From an uncultured bacterium (GTDB lineage: Bacteria; Cyanobacteriota; Vampirovibrionia; Gastranaerophilales; Gastranaerophilaceae), in NCBI GenBank assembly GCA_949035555.1, contig CAROLD010000005.1, positions 20,127-84,126 of the forward strand: 64,000 nucleotides of DNA, given 5' to 3'. Position numbers and translations under genes: made by a program. Of the stretch, positions 1 to 9,069 are shown in pieces (position 1 is the stretch's first letter; every line of letters starts with the position of its first letter). The notes under the pieces are model-generated. The model searched no databases, was not told the origin of the DNA, and saw nothing but the letters and a program-made list of their open reading frames with translations.

Positions 1-1
1 T

Positions 2-889
2 GAGGTTGAAAGACCAAGACTTGCAATGATGAAATTATTAAACTTATTCTATGTTCCGCCTGTTGTGAACAAAGATATTCACCCGACTGCAGTTGTTGAT
101 GCCTCTGCAAAACTTGGACAAAATGTTTGTATAGGACCAAATGTTGTTGTGTCACCAAACGCAGTTATTGGGGATAATACAAAAATTTTAGCTAATTCTT
201 ACATCGGAAGCGGTGCAGTTATCGGCAATAACTGTTTCTTCCATCCTGGAGTTAATGTTGGTGACAGAGTTAAAGTTGGTAATGATGTTATTTTGCACCA
301 TGGCGTATCTCTTGGTGCTGACGGTTTCAGCTTTGTAACAGAAAATCCTAACAATATTGAAACTGCCAGAAAAGATGGAGAAATTAAAGAAGGCGATGTT
401 GAACAGGTTATTTTCAAAATTCCTTCAATCGGTTCTGTTGTAATCGGTAATAATGTTGAAATCGGTGCTAATACTGCAATTGATCGCGGCACTATTGAAA
501 ATACCGTAATCGGTGATAATACCAAAATTGATGACCTTGTTATGATTGGTCATAACTGTCGTGTAGGTAAAGGCTGCTTAATTGTTTCTCAAGTAGGTAT
601 TGCAGGAAGTTGCGTAATCGGAGATCGAGTTGTTATCGCAGGTCAAGCCGGTCTTGCTGACCACATCGAAATCGGTTCTGATACAATTATTACAGCAAAA
701 GCAGGTGTTACAAAATCCTTCCCTGCTAAATCAATTATTGTAGGTATCCCTGCTGTTCCTAGAAAAGACTTTATTAAACAACTGAAAACAATGAAAGATG
801 CTCAGGAAATCTTTGCAAAATTCAGAAAATTTGAACCGATGCTAAAATCTTTTGAAGAAGCTCACCAAGAAGTAGAGGTTAACAACTAA
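2..889 (+). CDS. lpxD: UDP-3-O-acylglucosamine N-acyltransferase, 5' end cut by window
   Basis: Adds the second acyl chain to UDP-3-O-acyl-glucosamine in lipid A synthesis, in the cytosol. The visible 295 residues are mostly a left-handed beta helix of hexapeptide repeats (about residues 30-240), with the HNC segment (MIGHNCRVGKG) that holds the catalytic histidine of the LpxD family, and a helical C-terminus. An ATG lies at 26, but the frame is open to the window edge and reads ERPRLAMMKLLNLFY; E. coli LpxD has about 340 residues with an N-terminal uridine-binding domain ending in similar sequence. I therefore treat the gene as truncated by the window, not as starting at 26. It lies 2 bases before lpxC, so the two are co-transcribed. 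Confidence 0.95.
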   Translation, partial: EVERPRLAMMKLLNLFYVPPVVNKDIHPTAVVDASAKLGQNVCIGPNVVVSPNAVIGDNTKILANSYIGSGAVIGNNCFFHPGVNVGDRVKVGNDVILHHGVSLGADGFSFVTENPNNIETARKDGEIKEGDVEQVIFKIPSIGSVVIGNNVEIGANTAIDRGTIENTVIGDNTKIDDLVMIGHNCRVGKGCLIVSQVGIAGSCVIGDRVVIAGQAGLADHIEIGSDTIITAKAGVTKSFPAKSIIVGIPAVPRKDFIKQLKTMKDAQEIFAKFRKFEPMLKSFEEAHQEVEVNN

Positions 890-891
890 GG

Positions 892-1710
892 ATGGTTACT
901 TTAAAGAAAGAAGTCAAAATTGTCGGCAACGGCTTAATGAAAAATAAACCTTGTGAAGTAACTCTTTTTCCTTCAAATTCAGGGCAAATAAGATACTTTG
1001 TCAAAGGTAAAGATTCCTTCACCGCAACGGTTGACAATGTTGTTTCAACAGACCATTGTGTTGTTATGGGAACAAAAAAAGCACGAGCAATGCTGACAGA
1101 ACATTTATCTGCGGCACTTGCATTCTGCGGTATTGATTCTGTAGATATATGTATGACAGAAGAGGAAGTTCCTATCTTAGACGGAAGTTCGCTAGAATGG
1201 GTTAAAGCTTTTAAAGAAGCCGGAACAGACAAACCTTTCTTTGCTAAAGAAAAATATTATACAGTGTCAGAACCGGTATATTACTTGAATGGTAAAACAA
1301 GTTTGATTGTATTGCCTGACGATAATTTGTTTATGTCATATGCGGTAAATTATGACCATCCTGATTTAACAAGAAAATTTGTTAACTATAATCCGCGCAA
1401 CAAATATGAGATCATTGAAGCAAGAACTTTTGGGTTCTATCACGATTTGAAAAAATACCAAATGCTCGGGTTTGCACAAGGAGTTACTCAGGATAACACC
1501 GTCGGTTTAACTGATGACGGAGGTTATACAACTGAGCTTCGTTCGGAAAATGAACAAATTAAACATAAATTACTCGACCTTATCGGCGATTTTTATTTAA
1601 CAGGGGTAAACCCGTTAAATCTGCGATGCCAAATTCTTGCAAAAGAAGCCGGACATGCAGTTCACGTTAAGGTTGCAAAAATGTTGAAAGACAAGTTGAT
1701 AGAAATATAA
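892..1710 (+). CDS. lpxC: UDP-3-O-acyl-N-acetylglucosamine deacetylase
   Basis: Zinc-dependent deacetylase, the committed step of lipid A synthesis. The 272 residues carry the family motifs in order: STDHC near residue 45, the zinc-ligand segment LTEHLSAALAFCGID, EVPILDGSS, YDHP, ARTFGFY, and KHKLLDLIGD, which supplies the second histidine and the aspartate zinc ligands. The catalytic-histidine motif AGHAVHV is near the C-terminus. The start at 892 follows the lpxD stop by 2 bases, with its ribosome site inside the end of lpxD (AAGG just before the ATG is too close, so translational coupling is likely). Length is slightly below the usual 300 because the C-terminal tail is short. Confidence 0.96.
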   Translation: MVTLKKEVKIVGNGLMKNKPCEVTLFPSNSGQIRYFVKGKDSFTATVDNVVSTDHCVVMGTKKARAMLTEHLSAALAFCGIDSVDICMTEEEVPILDGSSLEWVKAFKEAGTDKPFFAKEKYYTVSEPVYYLNGKTSLIVLPDDNLFMSYAVNYDHPDLTRKFVNYNPRNKYEIIEARTFGFYHDLKKYQMLGFAQGVTQDNTVGLTDDGGYTTELRSENEQIKHKLLDLIGDFYLTGVNPLNLRCQILAKEAGHAVHVKVAKMLKDKLIEI

Positions 1711-1720
1711 GGAGAGAAAA

Positions 1721-2173
1721 ATGACAGAAGAAATTAAAGAAGAAGTTGTATCTATGGATATTCAACAAATTATGGAAATGCTTCCTCACAGATATCCGTT
1801 CCTGTTAGTTGACAGAATTACAGAGTGTGTACCGGGTAAATATTCTAAAGGTTATAAAAATATGACAATGAATGAAGGTTTCTTCCAGGGACACTTTCCG
1901 GGCAATCCAATTATGCCTGGAGTTTTGCAATTAGAAGCATTGGCACAATGTTCAGCTCCGGTATTGCTTTCATTACCTCAAAATAAAGGTAAATTAGCCT
2001 TATATGCCGGTGTTGACGGTGTAAGATTTAAAAATATCGTAAGACCTGGTGACAGATTTGATATGGAAATTGAATTAACAAAAATCAAAGGTCCTATCTG
2101 TAAAGCACATGGTATCGGAAGAGTTGACGGTAAAGTTTGTGTAGAAGCTGATATGACTTTTGCTTTAACATAG
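1721..2173 (+). CDS. fabZ: 3-hydroxyacyl-ACP dehydratase
   Basis: Dehydrates 3-hydroxyacyl-ACP in fatty acid elongation. It is a single hot-dog domain of 150 residues with LPHRYPFLLVDRI, then the helix segment GHFPGNPIMPGVLQLEALAQ containing the catalytic His and Glu. A clear AAGGAGAG ribosome site lies 6-7 bases upstream. It is the third gene of the lpxD-lpxC-fabZ operon; in some bacteria lpxC and fabZ are fused, but here they are separate. In the usual order lpxA follows, but a terminator comes next, so lpxA must be elsewhere. Confidence 0.96.
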   Translation: MTEEIKEEVVSMDIQQIMEMLPHRYPFLLVDRITECVPGKYSKGYKNMTMNEGFFQGHFPGNPIMPGVLQLEALAQCSAPVLLSLPQNKGKLALYAGVDGVRFKNIVRPGDRFDMEIELTKIKGPICKAHGIGRVDGKVCVEADMTFALT

Positions 2174-2194
2174 AAAATATATTTTATTTTGAAA

Positions 2195-2227
2195 GAGGAA
2201 GGTATAACAACCTTTCTCCTTTTTTTG
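2195..2227 (+). terminator. Rho-independent terminator after fabZ
   Basis: A 9-pair stem GAGGAAGGT / ACCTTTCTC with one G-U pair, loop ATAACA, is followed by CT and six T residues. It closes the lpxD-lpxC-fabZ operon. Confidence 0.8.
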
Positions 2228-2401
2228 TAAACAAATGTAACGAAACAGACTAACCTTGAAATTAGATAAAAAGTATATACTTTATATATATGTAAACATT
2301 AAATAAACACGAGAGATATTAAGAGAGAACTTTCAAAATCCGTTTAAATAAAGCAAAGAGAGACATTTAATTCCTATTCCTAATTCCTAGAAAAGTTTTA
2401 T
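2228..2401 (+). other. Gene-free stretch between two terminators; possible small RNA
   Basis: No convincing reading frame lies between the fabZ terminator and a second strong terminator at 2402-2429. A TTGAAA (2256-2261) and several TATA-rich hexamers (for example TATACT at 2276) could form a promoter, though the 14-base spacing is poor. A short transcript of roughly 100-140 bases ending at the second terminator would explain why two terminators stand in a row. I recognise no RNA family here. Confidence 0.3.
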
Positions 2402-2429
2402 CCCCGCCATAGCCGCGGGGCTTTTTTTT
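2402..2429 (+). terminator. Rho-independent terminator
   Basis: Stem CCCCGC / GCGGGG with loop CATAGCC, followed by C and eight T residues. It lies 75 bases before the next gene and about 230 after fabZ, and it is GC-rich in an AT-rich stretch. Confidence 0.8.
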
Positions 2430-2503
2430 AGATGTAAAGCAATTTTTTAGCTAAAAAATACTTTATATAAATACAGGGGAAATTAATTTAGGAGAAATAG
2501 CCT

Positions 2504-4261
2504 ATGGGAATAGCCTCAGCTATTGGAACTTATGCTGTTGATTTTTACAGAGCGGGAAAGGGTGCTATTAAAAAAGGCGGAAGATATATTGCATCAGAAG
2601 GTAAAGAACTTTTAGTCAACCATACTAATTTTGGAAAAAGAGTTCGCGAAGGAGTTCACTATGCCAGAGAAGCAGCACAGACGCAGTTTGAGAAAATAAC
2701 TCAAAAATCAGGATTTTCTCAAATGATAGATAAAATGAAAGATAATGCTTGGAATGCAGCTCAATCTTTGTCTAGAGATAAAAACTTTGCGGCAAAGCTT
2801 GAAAAATATGCAGAAAAACGAGGAATTTTTAATTACACAATTGTAGGAAAAACAGAAGAACAAATTTTACAGGATTGGATAGAAATGTCAGGCGTCGGTC
2901 CGACAAAATTGGCACAAATTCTATCTAACAATGCTAAAGAGATGGAAAAACTTGAACAAAAATATCCATCACTTGTAAAAGCAATAAAAAATACAAAAAG
3001 TAACTGTTCTTTTTCCAGAACATTAGAAGAAGCTCAAGGTGTTGTCGATAAGGCATTTCCTGGACAAAAAATTAAAATAGTAAAGGGAATGAGTGCAGGC
3101 AGTATCGGGGCAGCGTATATTGTTGAAAATCCTGATGGAACCAGAGCTGTTGTTAAAATGTTGAAAAAGGGAGTTACAAAAGAAACTCTGGATATGGAAG
3201 AAGAATTGACCATGAAAATTTTAAAAGAGCTTAGTTCTTCTGCTGACGATTATGCCAAAAACAGAGAAATGTTCAGAACTTACTATAGAGATTGGAAAGA
3301 AGAATTAAACTTTGCAACAGAAATGGCTAATAACAAAACCCTTGCCGAAGGAGCTAAACGCTATAGTGTTGCTGCAATTACAGACATTTCCAAAGATGGA
3401 ACATGTATTTTAATGAATACGGCTAAAGGTATTCAGATGAATAAATTGGTTGAAATTTTAAAAGATTATAAAGCTAATCCGACAGAATTCGCGACAAAAT
3501 ACGCAGATTTAATCAAGGATAATCCATGGCTTGCTAATCCTGAAAAAGTCATGAAAGATTTGCCTGTAACACTTTTAAAAACTTTTGATGAACAATTCTT
3601 GTTTATGAAAAAAGGTGGTAAAAGTTTAATGCATGGTGATCCGCATACAGGTAACTTCTTTATTACTGCAGATGCTAAGGGCAGATTAATGCCGGAATTT
3701 ATTGATACAGGTAACTGTGTTGCAAGAACTGGCGGTCAAATAAAGCAGGATATAAGTTTCTTCTCAAATTATCTTGTCGGTAATTCCGAAGGGGTTGCAA
3801 AATATTTCTTAGATCAATGTAAATATACCGGTGCAGATAAGCAGGCTAAATTATGGGAACTTGCAGCTGATATTGAAAAGAATATATTTGGCAAAAAACA
3901 AAAAGTTACTAAGTTTGCAGATGTTCAGGGTTCAATAATGGCAATGCTTGAGAAACACGGGCTTTCAATGTCTGGCGAAAATGCAACCGCAATGAAGGCA
4001 CAAATGCAGTTCTTTATGGCAATTTCTGAAGCAGGTAAACTGTCAGGTCAGTCATTTAATATTGCAACATTAATGAAAGATATACCAAACGCAGCGTGGG
4101 GAATGATTAAAAACGGTCAAAATCCGTGGAGTTCAATTAAAGATGCGATGAAATTTGCTATACATAATCAACAACGAGCTGTTGGTACTGCATATCAATT
4201 TACAATCAGGGATGTAAACAAAATGGCTTCAGAAGCGGATAATCTCTCAATAAAGGCTTAA
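2504..4261 (+). CDS. ABC1/UbiB-type atypical kinase-like protein
   Basis: A 585-residue protein of the ABC1 (AarF/UbiB) kinase-like family. Visible motifs are an alanine/glycine nucleotide loop SAGSIGAAY near residue 200, followed by DGTRAVVKML with the conserved lysine, then the catalytic-loop HGDPHTGNFF near residue 378 and FIDTGN, the metal-binding DFG equivalent. UbiB relatives support quinone synthesis or lipid handling, but no quinone gene is nearby, so the substrate is unknown. The first 200 residues are helical and lineage-specific, with no signal peptide. The ribosome site TAGGAGAAA lies 8 bases before the ATG. It appears to stand alone, with a terminator upstream. Confidence 0.8.
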   Translation: MGIASAIGTYAVDFYRAGKGAIKKGGRYIASEGKELLVNHTNFGKRVREGVHYAREAAQTQFEKITQKSGFSQMIDKMKDNAWNAAQSLSRDKNFAAKLEKYAEKRGIFNYTIVGKTEEQILQDWIEMSGVGPTKLAQILSNNAKEMEKLEQKYPSLVKAIKNTKSNCSFSRTLEEAQGVVDKAFPGQKIKIVKGMSAGSIGAAYIVENPDGTRAVVKMLKKGVTKETLDMEEELTMKILKELSSSADDYAKNREMFRTYYRDWKEELNFATEMANNKTLAEGAKRYSVAAITDISKDGTCILMNTAKGIQMNKLVEILKDYKANPTEFATKYADLIKDNPWLANPEKVMKDLPVTLLKTFDEQFLFMKKGGKSLMHGDPHTGNFFITADAKGRLMPEFIDTGNCVARTGGQIKQDISFFSNYLVGNSEGVAKYFLDQCKYTGADKQAKLWELAADIEKNIFGKKQKVTKFADVQGSIMAMLEKHGLSMSGENATAMKAQMQFFMAISEAGKLSGQSFNIATLMKDIPNAAWGMIKNGQNPWSSIKDAMKFAIHNQQRAVGTAYQFTIRDVNKMASEADNLSIKA

Positions 4262-4308
4262 TGAAAGGTACTAACAAAATATTTTATTTTTGTTTGTTAT
4301 AGAATAAT

Positions 4309-5067
4309 ATGTTTATCAAAAAAGTAATATCAACAATTCCAAAGAGCGTTTTGGATACATGTAAAAATAATTTGACGGCATCAAAGTCAATGTCTCCTGA
4401 GCTGATTTCAGAATATGCAAAAATACGTATAAAGAAACCTGCATCTGTGTATTTTCAGAAGTCCGAGAGTGTGACAGGTCATGAATTAGCACGGATAAGA
4501 TGTCTAAGCGAATTGTGGGGCAAAAATCCGCGAGAGGCTGTTTGTATTGTTGATAAGAAATCTGGAAAGCTTTTAGCATCTGCTCTGGGTGATGCAGAAA
4601 ATTGTGCAATCGAGTTGGGTGTAAATGGTCTTAAAGGCAGGGATTTAATTCTTTATCACGGACATACTTCTGTTGGCTCGAAAGGTGCAACACTGCCTGT
4701 TTCATTGCAGGATTTTATTGTAATGAATGATTCTAATATCGAAAAAATTGTTGCGTTTAATTCAAAAGGTAAGCAATCTTATCTTAAGAAAAATCCTGAT
4801 TTTATACCATTGAAATCTAGAGAAATGATCCAACTTAAGAATAAATACCGTAAGGCTTTGCTTGTTGGCTCAAGCACTTCTGATACCGTAAAGATAAAAG
4901 AACTTATTCAATATGTTCAACAGCATCCTGAAGCCCGTGGTGTTAAAATGGAAATAGTTGAAAGGTTAAATGATTTACAGAAAAAAGATACGGCAAAAGA
5001 TATAATTGATAGATTTTGGCGCCAAAATGCTTGCAATTATAAATTAACTTATTTTTCAGAGTTTTAA
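4309..5067 (+). CDS. JAMM/JAB-like putative metalloprotein
   Basis: 252 residues. The centre has the pattern of JAB1/MPN (JAMM) metalloenzymes: a beta strand with DKKSGKLLASALGD, then LILYHGHT (H117, H119), then SLQD (S132, D135), matching H-x-H...S-x-x-D. The spacing between the second H and the S is longer than the classic 7-8 residues, so this could be a divergent JAMM or a related deaminase-like fold. N- and C-termini are lysine-rich and helical with no family I know. No Shine-Dalgarno is seen; a TGT-TATAGA extended -10 lies 5 bases before the ATG, so the mRNA may be leaderless. It is convergent with mnmA, 3 bases apart. Confidence 0.55.
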   Translation: MFIKKVISTIPKSVLDTCKNNLTASKSMSPELISEYAKIRIKKPASVYFQKSESVTGHELARIRCLSELWGKNPREAVCIVDKKSGKLLASALGDAENCAIELGVNGLKGRDLILYHGHTSVGSKGATLPVSLQDFIVMNDSNIEKIVAFNSKGKQSYLKKNPDFIPLKSREMIQLKNKYRKALLVGSSTSDTVKIKELIQYVQQHPEARGVKMEIVERLNDLQKKDTAKDIIDRFWRQNACNYKLTYFSEF

Positions 5068-5070
5068 TTT

Positions 5071-6123
5071 TTACCAGCAGACTTGTCCGCCGCCTATTAA
5101 ATGTCTGTCATTAATGTCGTAAATTACCCCAGCCTGACCTGCTGTAATTGAGTTTACAGGTTCATAAAATTCTATTTCCGCATGAGTATCTATAATTGAT
5201 ACTTTTGCTTTTTTAGCATTCATATTGTAGCGGATTTTAACCATTGCATCAAATGTTTTTTCTGATTGAGGATAAGAAAAGTTTAAATTTTTTATTACGA
5301 GTTTTGAGCGGAAGTCATCTTCTCTTTTTCCTAAGTAAACGATATTTTTTTCTGCATCTATATTTATGACATACAGCGGATAAGGTGCCGCAATGCCTAT
5401 TCCTTTTCTCTGACCTATTGTATATTGATAATGTCCTGTGTGGGTGCCGAGTTTTTTGCCTGTGGAAATTTCAATGAAATTCCCATGAGTTTCACCAAAT
5501 TTATCGGTCAAATATTTTTTTGTTGTATTAGGCTTTTGGATAAAACAGATATCCTGACTTTCTTTTGAGGATTTTGGAGGAAGGTCGAAGTCGCACGCTA
5601 ATTGACGGACTTGAACTTTTTCATATTCATAAAGCGGGAAAACTGTTTTTGAAAGTTCTTTTTGTCCTAATCTGTATAAAAAATACAGCTGGTCTTTGTG
5701 TTCATCTTTTGCCGGGTAAAGTTTATACAACCCGTCAACTAATCTGATATCAGCATAATGACCTGTTGCAAAAATATCTGCACCGAGTGTATTTATTGCA
5801 TAATCAAAGATTTCACCCCATTTTATAAATTGATTGCAAACAATACAAGGATTCGGAGTTTCGCCGTGTTTGTATGAGTTTTCAAAGTAGTCTATTACGT
5901 GCTGTTGAAATTTTTTTGTAACATCAAGCACGTAATGTTTTATTCCTAATTTGTCCGCTACATTTTTTGCGTTGTGACATACTGTGTCTGCGGCTTCGGT
6001 GTTTACCATTTTGCCTGTAATTCCGATAACTTCATAGCCTTTCTGCTGTAATAATAACGCTGTAACAGAGCTATCTACTCCTCCAGACAATGCAACTGCG
6101 GCAATTTTCTTTTTTTCTTTCAT
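5071..6123 (-). CDS. mnmA: tRNA-specific 2-thiouridylase
   Basis: Thiolates U34 of tRNA-Glu, -Gln and -Lys using ATP and a sulfur carrier. The 350 residues start with the PP-loop ALSGGVDSSV, followed by NPCIVCNQFIKWG with the first catalytic cysteine, GHYAD, then QDICFI with the second catalytic cysteine, and the C-terminal beta barrel segment TAGQAGVIYD. A weak purine-rich ribosome site (GGGAAAAAAG) precedes the start. It is monocistronic, between two plus-strand genes. Confidence 0.95.
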   Translation of the reverse strand: MKEKKKIAAVALSGGVDSSVTALLLQQKGYEVIGITGKMVNTEAADTVCHNAKNVADKLGIKHYVLDVTKKFQQHVIDYFENSYKHGETPNPCIVCNQFIKWGEIFDYAINTLGADIFATGHYADIRLVDGLYKLYPAKDEHKDQLYFLYRLGQKELSKTVFPLYEYEKVQVRQLACDFDLPPKSSKESQDICFIQKPNTTKKYLTDKFGETHGNFIEISTGKKLGTHTGHYQYTIGQRKGIGIAAPYPLYVINIDAEKNIVYLGKREDDFRSKLVIKNLNFSYPQSEKTFDAMVKIRYNMNAKKAKVSIIDTHAEIEFYEPVNSITAGQAGVIYDINDRHLIGGGQVCW

Positions 6124-6195
6124 CTTTTTTCCCTTTTCCCTTTTCTTTATTCATTATCGTACAAAATGTATTAAATAGGCAAGGGGGTGATTTTA

Positions 6196-6204
6196 TGGTA
6201 TAAT
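6196..6204 (+). promoter_or_regulatory. Extended -10 promoter, predicted leaderless start
   Basis: TGG followed by a perfect TATAAT at 6199-6204; the ATG of the next gene begins 6 bases later at 6211. There is no good -35 hexamer. With initiation about 7 bases after the -10, transcription would begin at the A of the ATG. Confidence 0.65.
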
Positions 6205-6210
6205 ACGGAT

Positions 6211-7116
6211 ATGAAAAGGTTACTTCTAACAATTGTTTTAATCATATTTACAGGCTGTACTCTTCCTGTTTTTTCAAATGAAATAGAAGAGGATTATTTT
6301 GATATTGCATCAAGTTATTGTGTTACTGGTGATTATAATACGGCAATTGAATATTTGGATAAAATTTTGATACTCAATCCGAATAATACCCGAATAAGAG
6401 ATTTAAAAAGAGGTTTACAGCATGTTATTTCTCAAGATAAAAAATCTTTTGTCTCAAGTGTAAATCCTTATGTTAAACAGGCTCAGGAAAACAAACGTAT
6501 CGGAGACGAGGATAAAGAAGTTTCATCTTTATTGGAAGGGGTGCGAAGCAGTAATTCTTATCTTGCATATTATTATCTGGGGAATTTTTACAGAGATAAA
6601 CGCGATTATATGACCGCACTTGATTATTATAATGCCGCAGTTTCTGCTCGAGCAGATTTTGCTCCTGCTTATCTTGCATCAGGCGTTTTGTTGAATGATA
6701 CATGCAGATATCAGGCATCAATAAGTTCAATTGATAAATATTTAACTTTTAGTCCTAATGATGATTTTGCATATGCTCTTAAATCCCGCGCTGAATTTTC
6801 TTTAGGAATGCTTGATGATGCAAAAAGAGATAATGATAAAGCAATCGAAATAAATGACTGTCCGGAATACCAATTTGATAAGGCAAAAATTCTATACAAA
6901 TACGAAAATTATTCAGATTCAAAAAAACTTTTTGAATCACTATTACCAGATATTCAGACCTCAAAGATATATGAATATATGGGGCTTTGTGATTATGCAC
7001 TTAAAGATTATACAAATGCGTTGACAAATATTGACAGAGCAATCATACTGTCTGATGATGACGAATATTTGGAAAATAAATATAATGAAATAAAAGAGAT
7101 ATTGGAACAAAATTAG
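6211..7116 (+). CDS. Exported TPR-repeat protein
   Basis: 301 residues with an N-terminal signal (KRLLLTIVLIIFTGC); the GC may be a lipobox, though the residue at -3 is Phe, so ordinary signal peptidase cleavage near VFSN is also possible. About seven tetratricopeptide-type helical pairs follow, with typical A...Y spacing (for example DYYNAAVSARADFAPAY). TPRs bind partner proteins; none can be named. I start at 6211, not at the upstream in-frame GTG (6187), because the -10 box overlaps that extension. The next gene starts 1 base after the stop, so the two form an operon. Confidence 0.75.
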   Translation: MKRLLLTIVLIIFTGCTLPVFSNEIEEDYFDIASSYCVTGDYNTAIEYLDKILILNPNNTRIRDLKRGLQHVISQDKKSFVSSVNPYVKQAQENKRIGDEDKEVSSLLEGVRSSNSYLAYYYLGNFYRDKRDYMTALDYYNAAVSARADFAPAYLASGVLLNDTCRYQASISSIDKYLTFSPNDDFAYALKSRAEFSLGMLDDAKRDNDKAIEINDCPEYQFDKAKILYKYENYSDSKKLFESLLPDIQTSKIYEYMGLCDYALKDYTNALTNIDRAIILSDDDEYLENKYNEIKEILEQN

Positions 7117-7117
7117 T

Positions 7118-8113
7118 ATGAAAAGACGCAAAGAAGCGAAAAAAGAAAAAAAAGATAACAAAGAAGGATTTTTTACAAAACTCACAAACGGGTTGATTAC
7201 TATAGCATTGACGGCAGGTATGCTGTGGGGCTTGCAGGCATACAGCGGTGCGACAAGTTTGAAATTTGCTCAGGTGAGTGATGTTCATTTTCTGGAAAAC
7301 GGTTCAAATACTACCTTTAAGATGATTGGTGAATCTCCAAGACTTTTAGATGATGCTATTGAACAATTAAATGAGCATGCTGATTTAGATTTTGTAATGT
7401 TCACAGGAGACTTAATAGACAAGTCTTTTGAGAAAGAATTAAAAGCTGTGCTTCCTCATCTTGATAATCTGAATGTTCCTTGGTATTTTGCATTCGGCAA
7501 CCACGACAGGTGTGTCGGCGGATATCTGAATACTCTTGTTTATCTCGAAATGATTAGAAATTGCAATAAAAATTTTACATTTAAAAAAGCATATTATTCA
7601 TTTGTTCCGAAAAAGGGTTATAAAGCTATAGTTTTAGATGATATTATTACCGATGAAATTACATCTAACGGTTATATTGACGCAGAACAGATGAAATGGT
7701 TTAAAAATGAGCTAGATAAATCAAAAGAAGATACGGTGCTTATTTTTATGCATGTGCCCGTAATTGAACCATTTGCAAGTCCTAACCATAAATTGAGAAA
7801 CGCGACTCAGGTAATTAATTTAATTGAAAGCTACAAAAATCCTATCGGGGTTTTTCAAGGACATTATCATGCAACTAAAATTACACAACATGAGAATGTT
7901 TTATATGTAAACACTCCGGCTCTTGTGTCTTATCCTAACGCGTTTAGAATAATAAATGTGACGAATTATAAGGATAAAACAGTTTTTGAGTTAAGCTGGC
8001 ATGAAACACGAGAAAAAACTATTCAAAAAATGGCAAAAATTTTGGTATTCTCAGGGTCTATGTATGCTGGTGAAGCAAAAGATCAGGCTGGAATTTACGA
8101 AATAAAAAGATAA
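7118..8113 (+). CDS. Membrane-anchored metallophosphoesterase
   Basis: 331 residues. A lysine-rich N-terminus is followed by a single membrane helix (about residues 22-42), then a calcineurin-type phosphoesterase domain with the metal-binding motifs in order: SDVHF, TGDLID, GNHDR, MHVP and GHYHA. This predicts hydrolysis of a phosphoester outside the cytoplasmic membrane; the substrate cannot be read from sequence. It follows the TPR gene by 1 base. Confidence 0.85.
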   Translation: MKRRKEAKKEKKDNKEGFFTKLTNGLITIALTAGMLWGLQAYSGATSLKFAQVSDVHFLENGSNTTFKMIGESPRLLDDAIEQLNEHADLDFVMFTGDLIDKSFEKELKAVLPHLDNLNVPWYFAFGNHDRCVGGYLNTLVYLEMIRNCNKNFTFKKAYYSFVPKKGYKAIVLDDIITDEITSNGYIDAEQMKWFKNELDKSKEDTVLIFMHVPVIEPFASPNHKLRNATQVINLIESYKNPIGVFQGHYHATKITQHENVLYVNTPALVSYPNAFRIINVTNYKDKTVFELSWHETREKTIQKMAKILVFSGSMYAGEAKDQAGIYEIKR

Positions 8114-8127
8114 TTTGAGGGGTTTAT

Positions 8128-9045
8128 ATGGAAGATTTTAAAGTAAAATTTAGAGGCGTGAGAGGAAGTTTCCCTGTTGCGAACAAAAATTTCATGTTAT
8201 ATGGCGGAAACACATCCTGTGTAGAAGTGAATGCTGGCGGACATTTGATTTTGTTAGACGCAGGTTCAGGGATTGTGTCTTCCGGAGATGATTTGATGGA
8301 GAAATACATTGCATCATCAATAAACCCGCTAGATCGTAAACCAATCTGTGCTACAGTTTTGATTTCACATATTCATTATGATCACTTGCTCGGATTAACT
8401 TTTTTTAAACCAATTCATGTGAAATCTACTAAATTGAAAATTTACGGCTCAGGTTCTAAAAACTCTTCTCTTTCAAATGACCTATCGCAGCTTGTTTTTG
8501 GGAAGACTTTTCCGCTTGATTTGGGTGATATTGCATGTACTGTCGATATTCAGGATATTTGCGATGAGCAGGCAATTCTTTTAAAACCGAACGAGGCTCC
8601 TGTTCTTGTAGGTGCGGATACCGCTTATGGTGAGGACGATGTTAAGATATCATTTTACAAATCATATGTTCACCCTCAAGACGGAGTTATGATCTATAAG
8701 ATAACATACAAAAATCGTTCAATTGTTTATGCTACAGACAAAGAATGTTATCTTGGCGGTGATAAGAGATTTATCAGATTTGCAAAAGATTGTGACCTTT
8801 TAATTCATGATGCGCAATATACAACAGAAGATTATCTTAATCCAAATTCTCCCAAACAAGGTTTCGGGCATTCTACATTCGATATGGCTGTAGAAGCAAT
8901 GAAGCAGACTAAAGCTAAAAATCTTGTATTTACGCATTTTGACCCTGGTTATGATGATGTTAAACTTGGGAGAATTAAGGAACACTATACAACTGATAAT
9001 AAAAACATTCAGCTTGCATATGAAGGTCTGGAACTGGAAATTTAA
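8128..9045 (+). CDS. MBL-fold metallo-hydrolase (PhnP/RNase Z-like)
   Basis: 305 residues of the metallo-beta-lactamase fold. The start VKFRGVRGSFP and YGGNTSCVEV is typical of the PhnP / cyclic-phosphate phosphodiesterase subgroup; then LDAGSG, ISHIHYDH (HxHxDH zinc motif), a late HDAQY, GHST and a C-terminal THFDP. Substrate is likely a phosphodiester but is unknown. The ribosome site TGAGGGG is 8 bases upstream. It forms the third gene of the 6211-9648 run. Confidence 0.85.
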   Translation: MEDFKVKFRGVRGSFPVANKNFMLYGGNTSCVEVNAGGHLILLDAGSGIVSSGDDLMEKYIASSINPLDRKPICATVLISHIHYDHLLGLTFFKPIHVKSTKLKIYGSGSKNSSLSNDLSQLVFGKTFPLDLGDIACTVDIQDICDEQAILLKPNEAPVLVGADTAYGEDDVKISFYKSYVHPQDGVMIYKITYKNRSIVYATDKECYLGGDKRFIRFAKDCDLLIHDAQYTTEDYLNPNSPKQGFGHSTFDMAVEAMKQTKAKNLVFTHFDPGYDDVKLGRIKEHYTTDNKNIQLAYEGLELEI

Positions 9046-9069
9046 TATTATATAATTAAAAAGGTTTGT

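Noticed and set aside
26..889. ATG at 26 taken as the lpxD start
   Set aside because: The frame is open to the window edge and reads family-like sequence upstream of the ATG; the N-terminal domain of LpxD would be missing.
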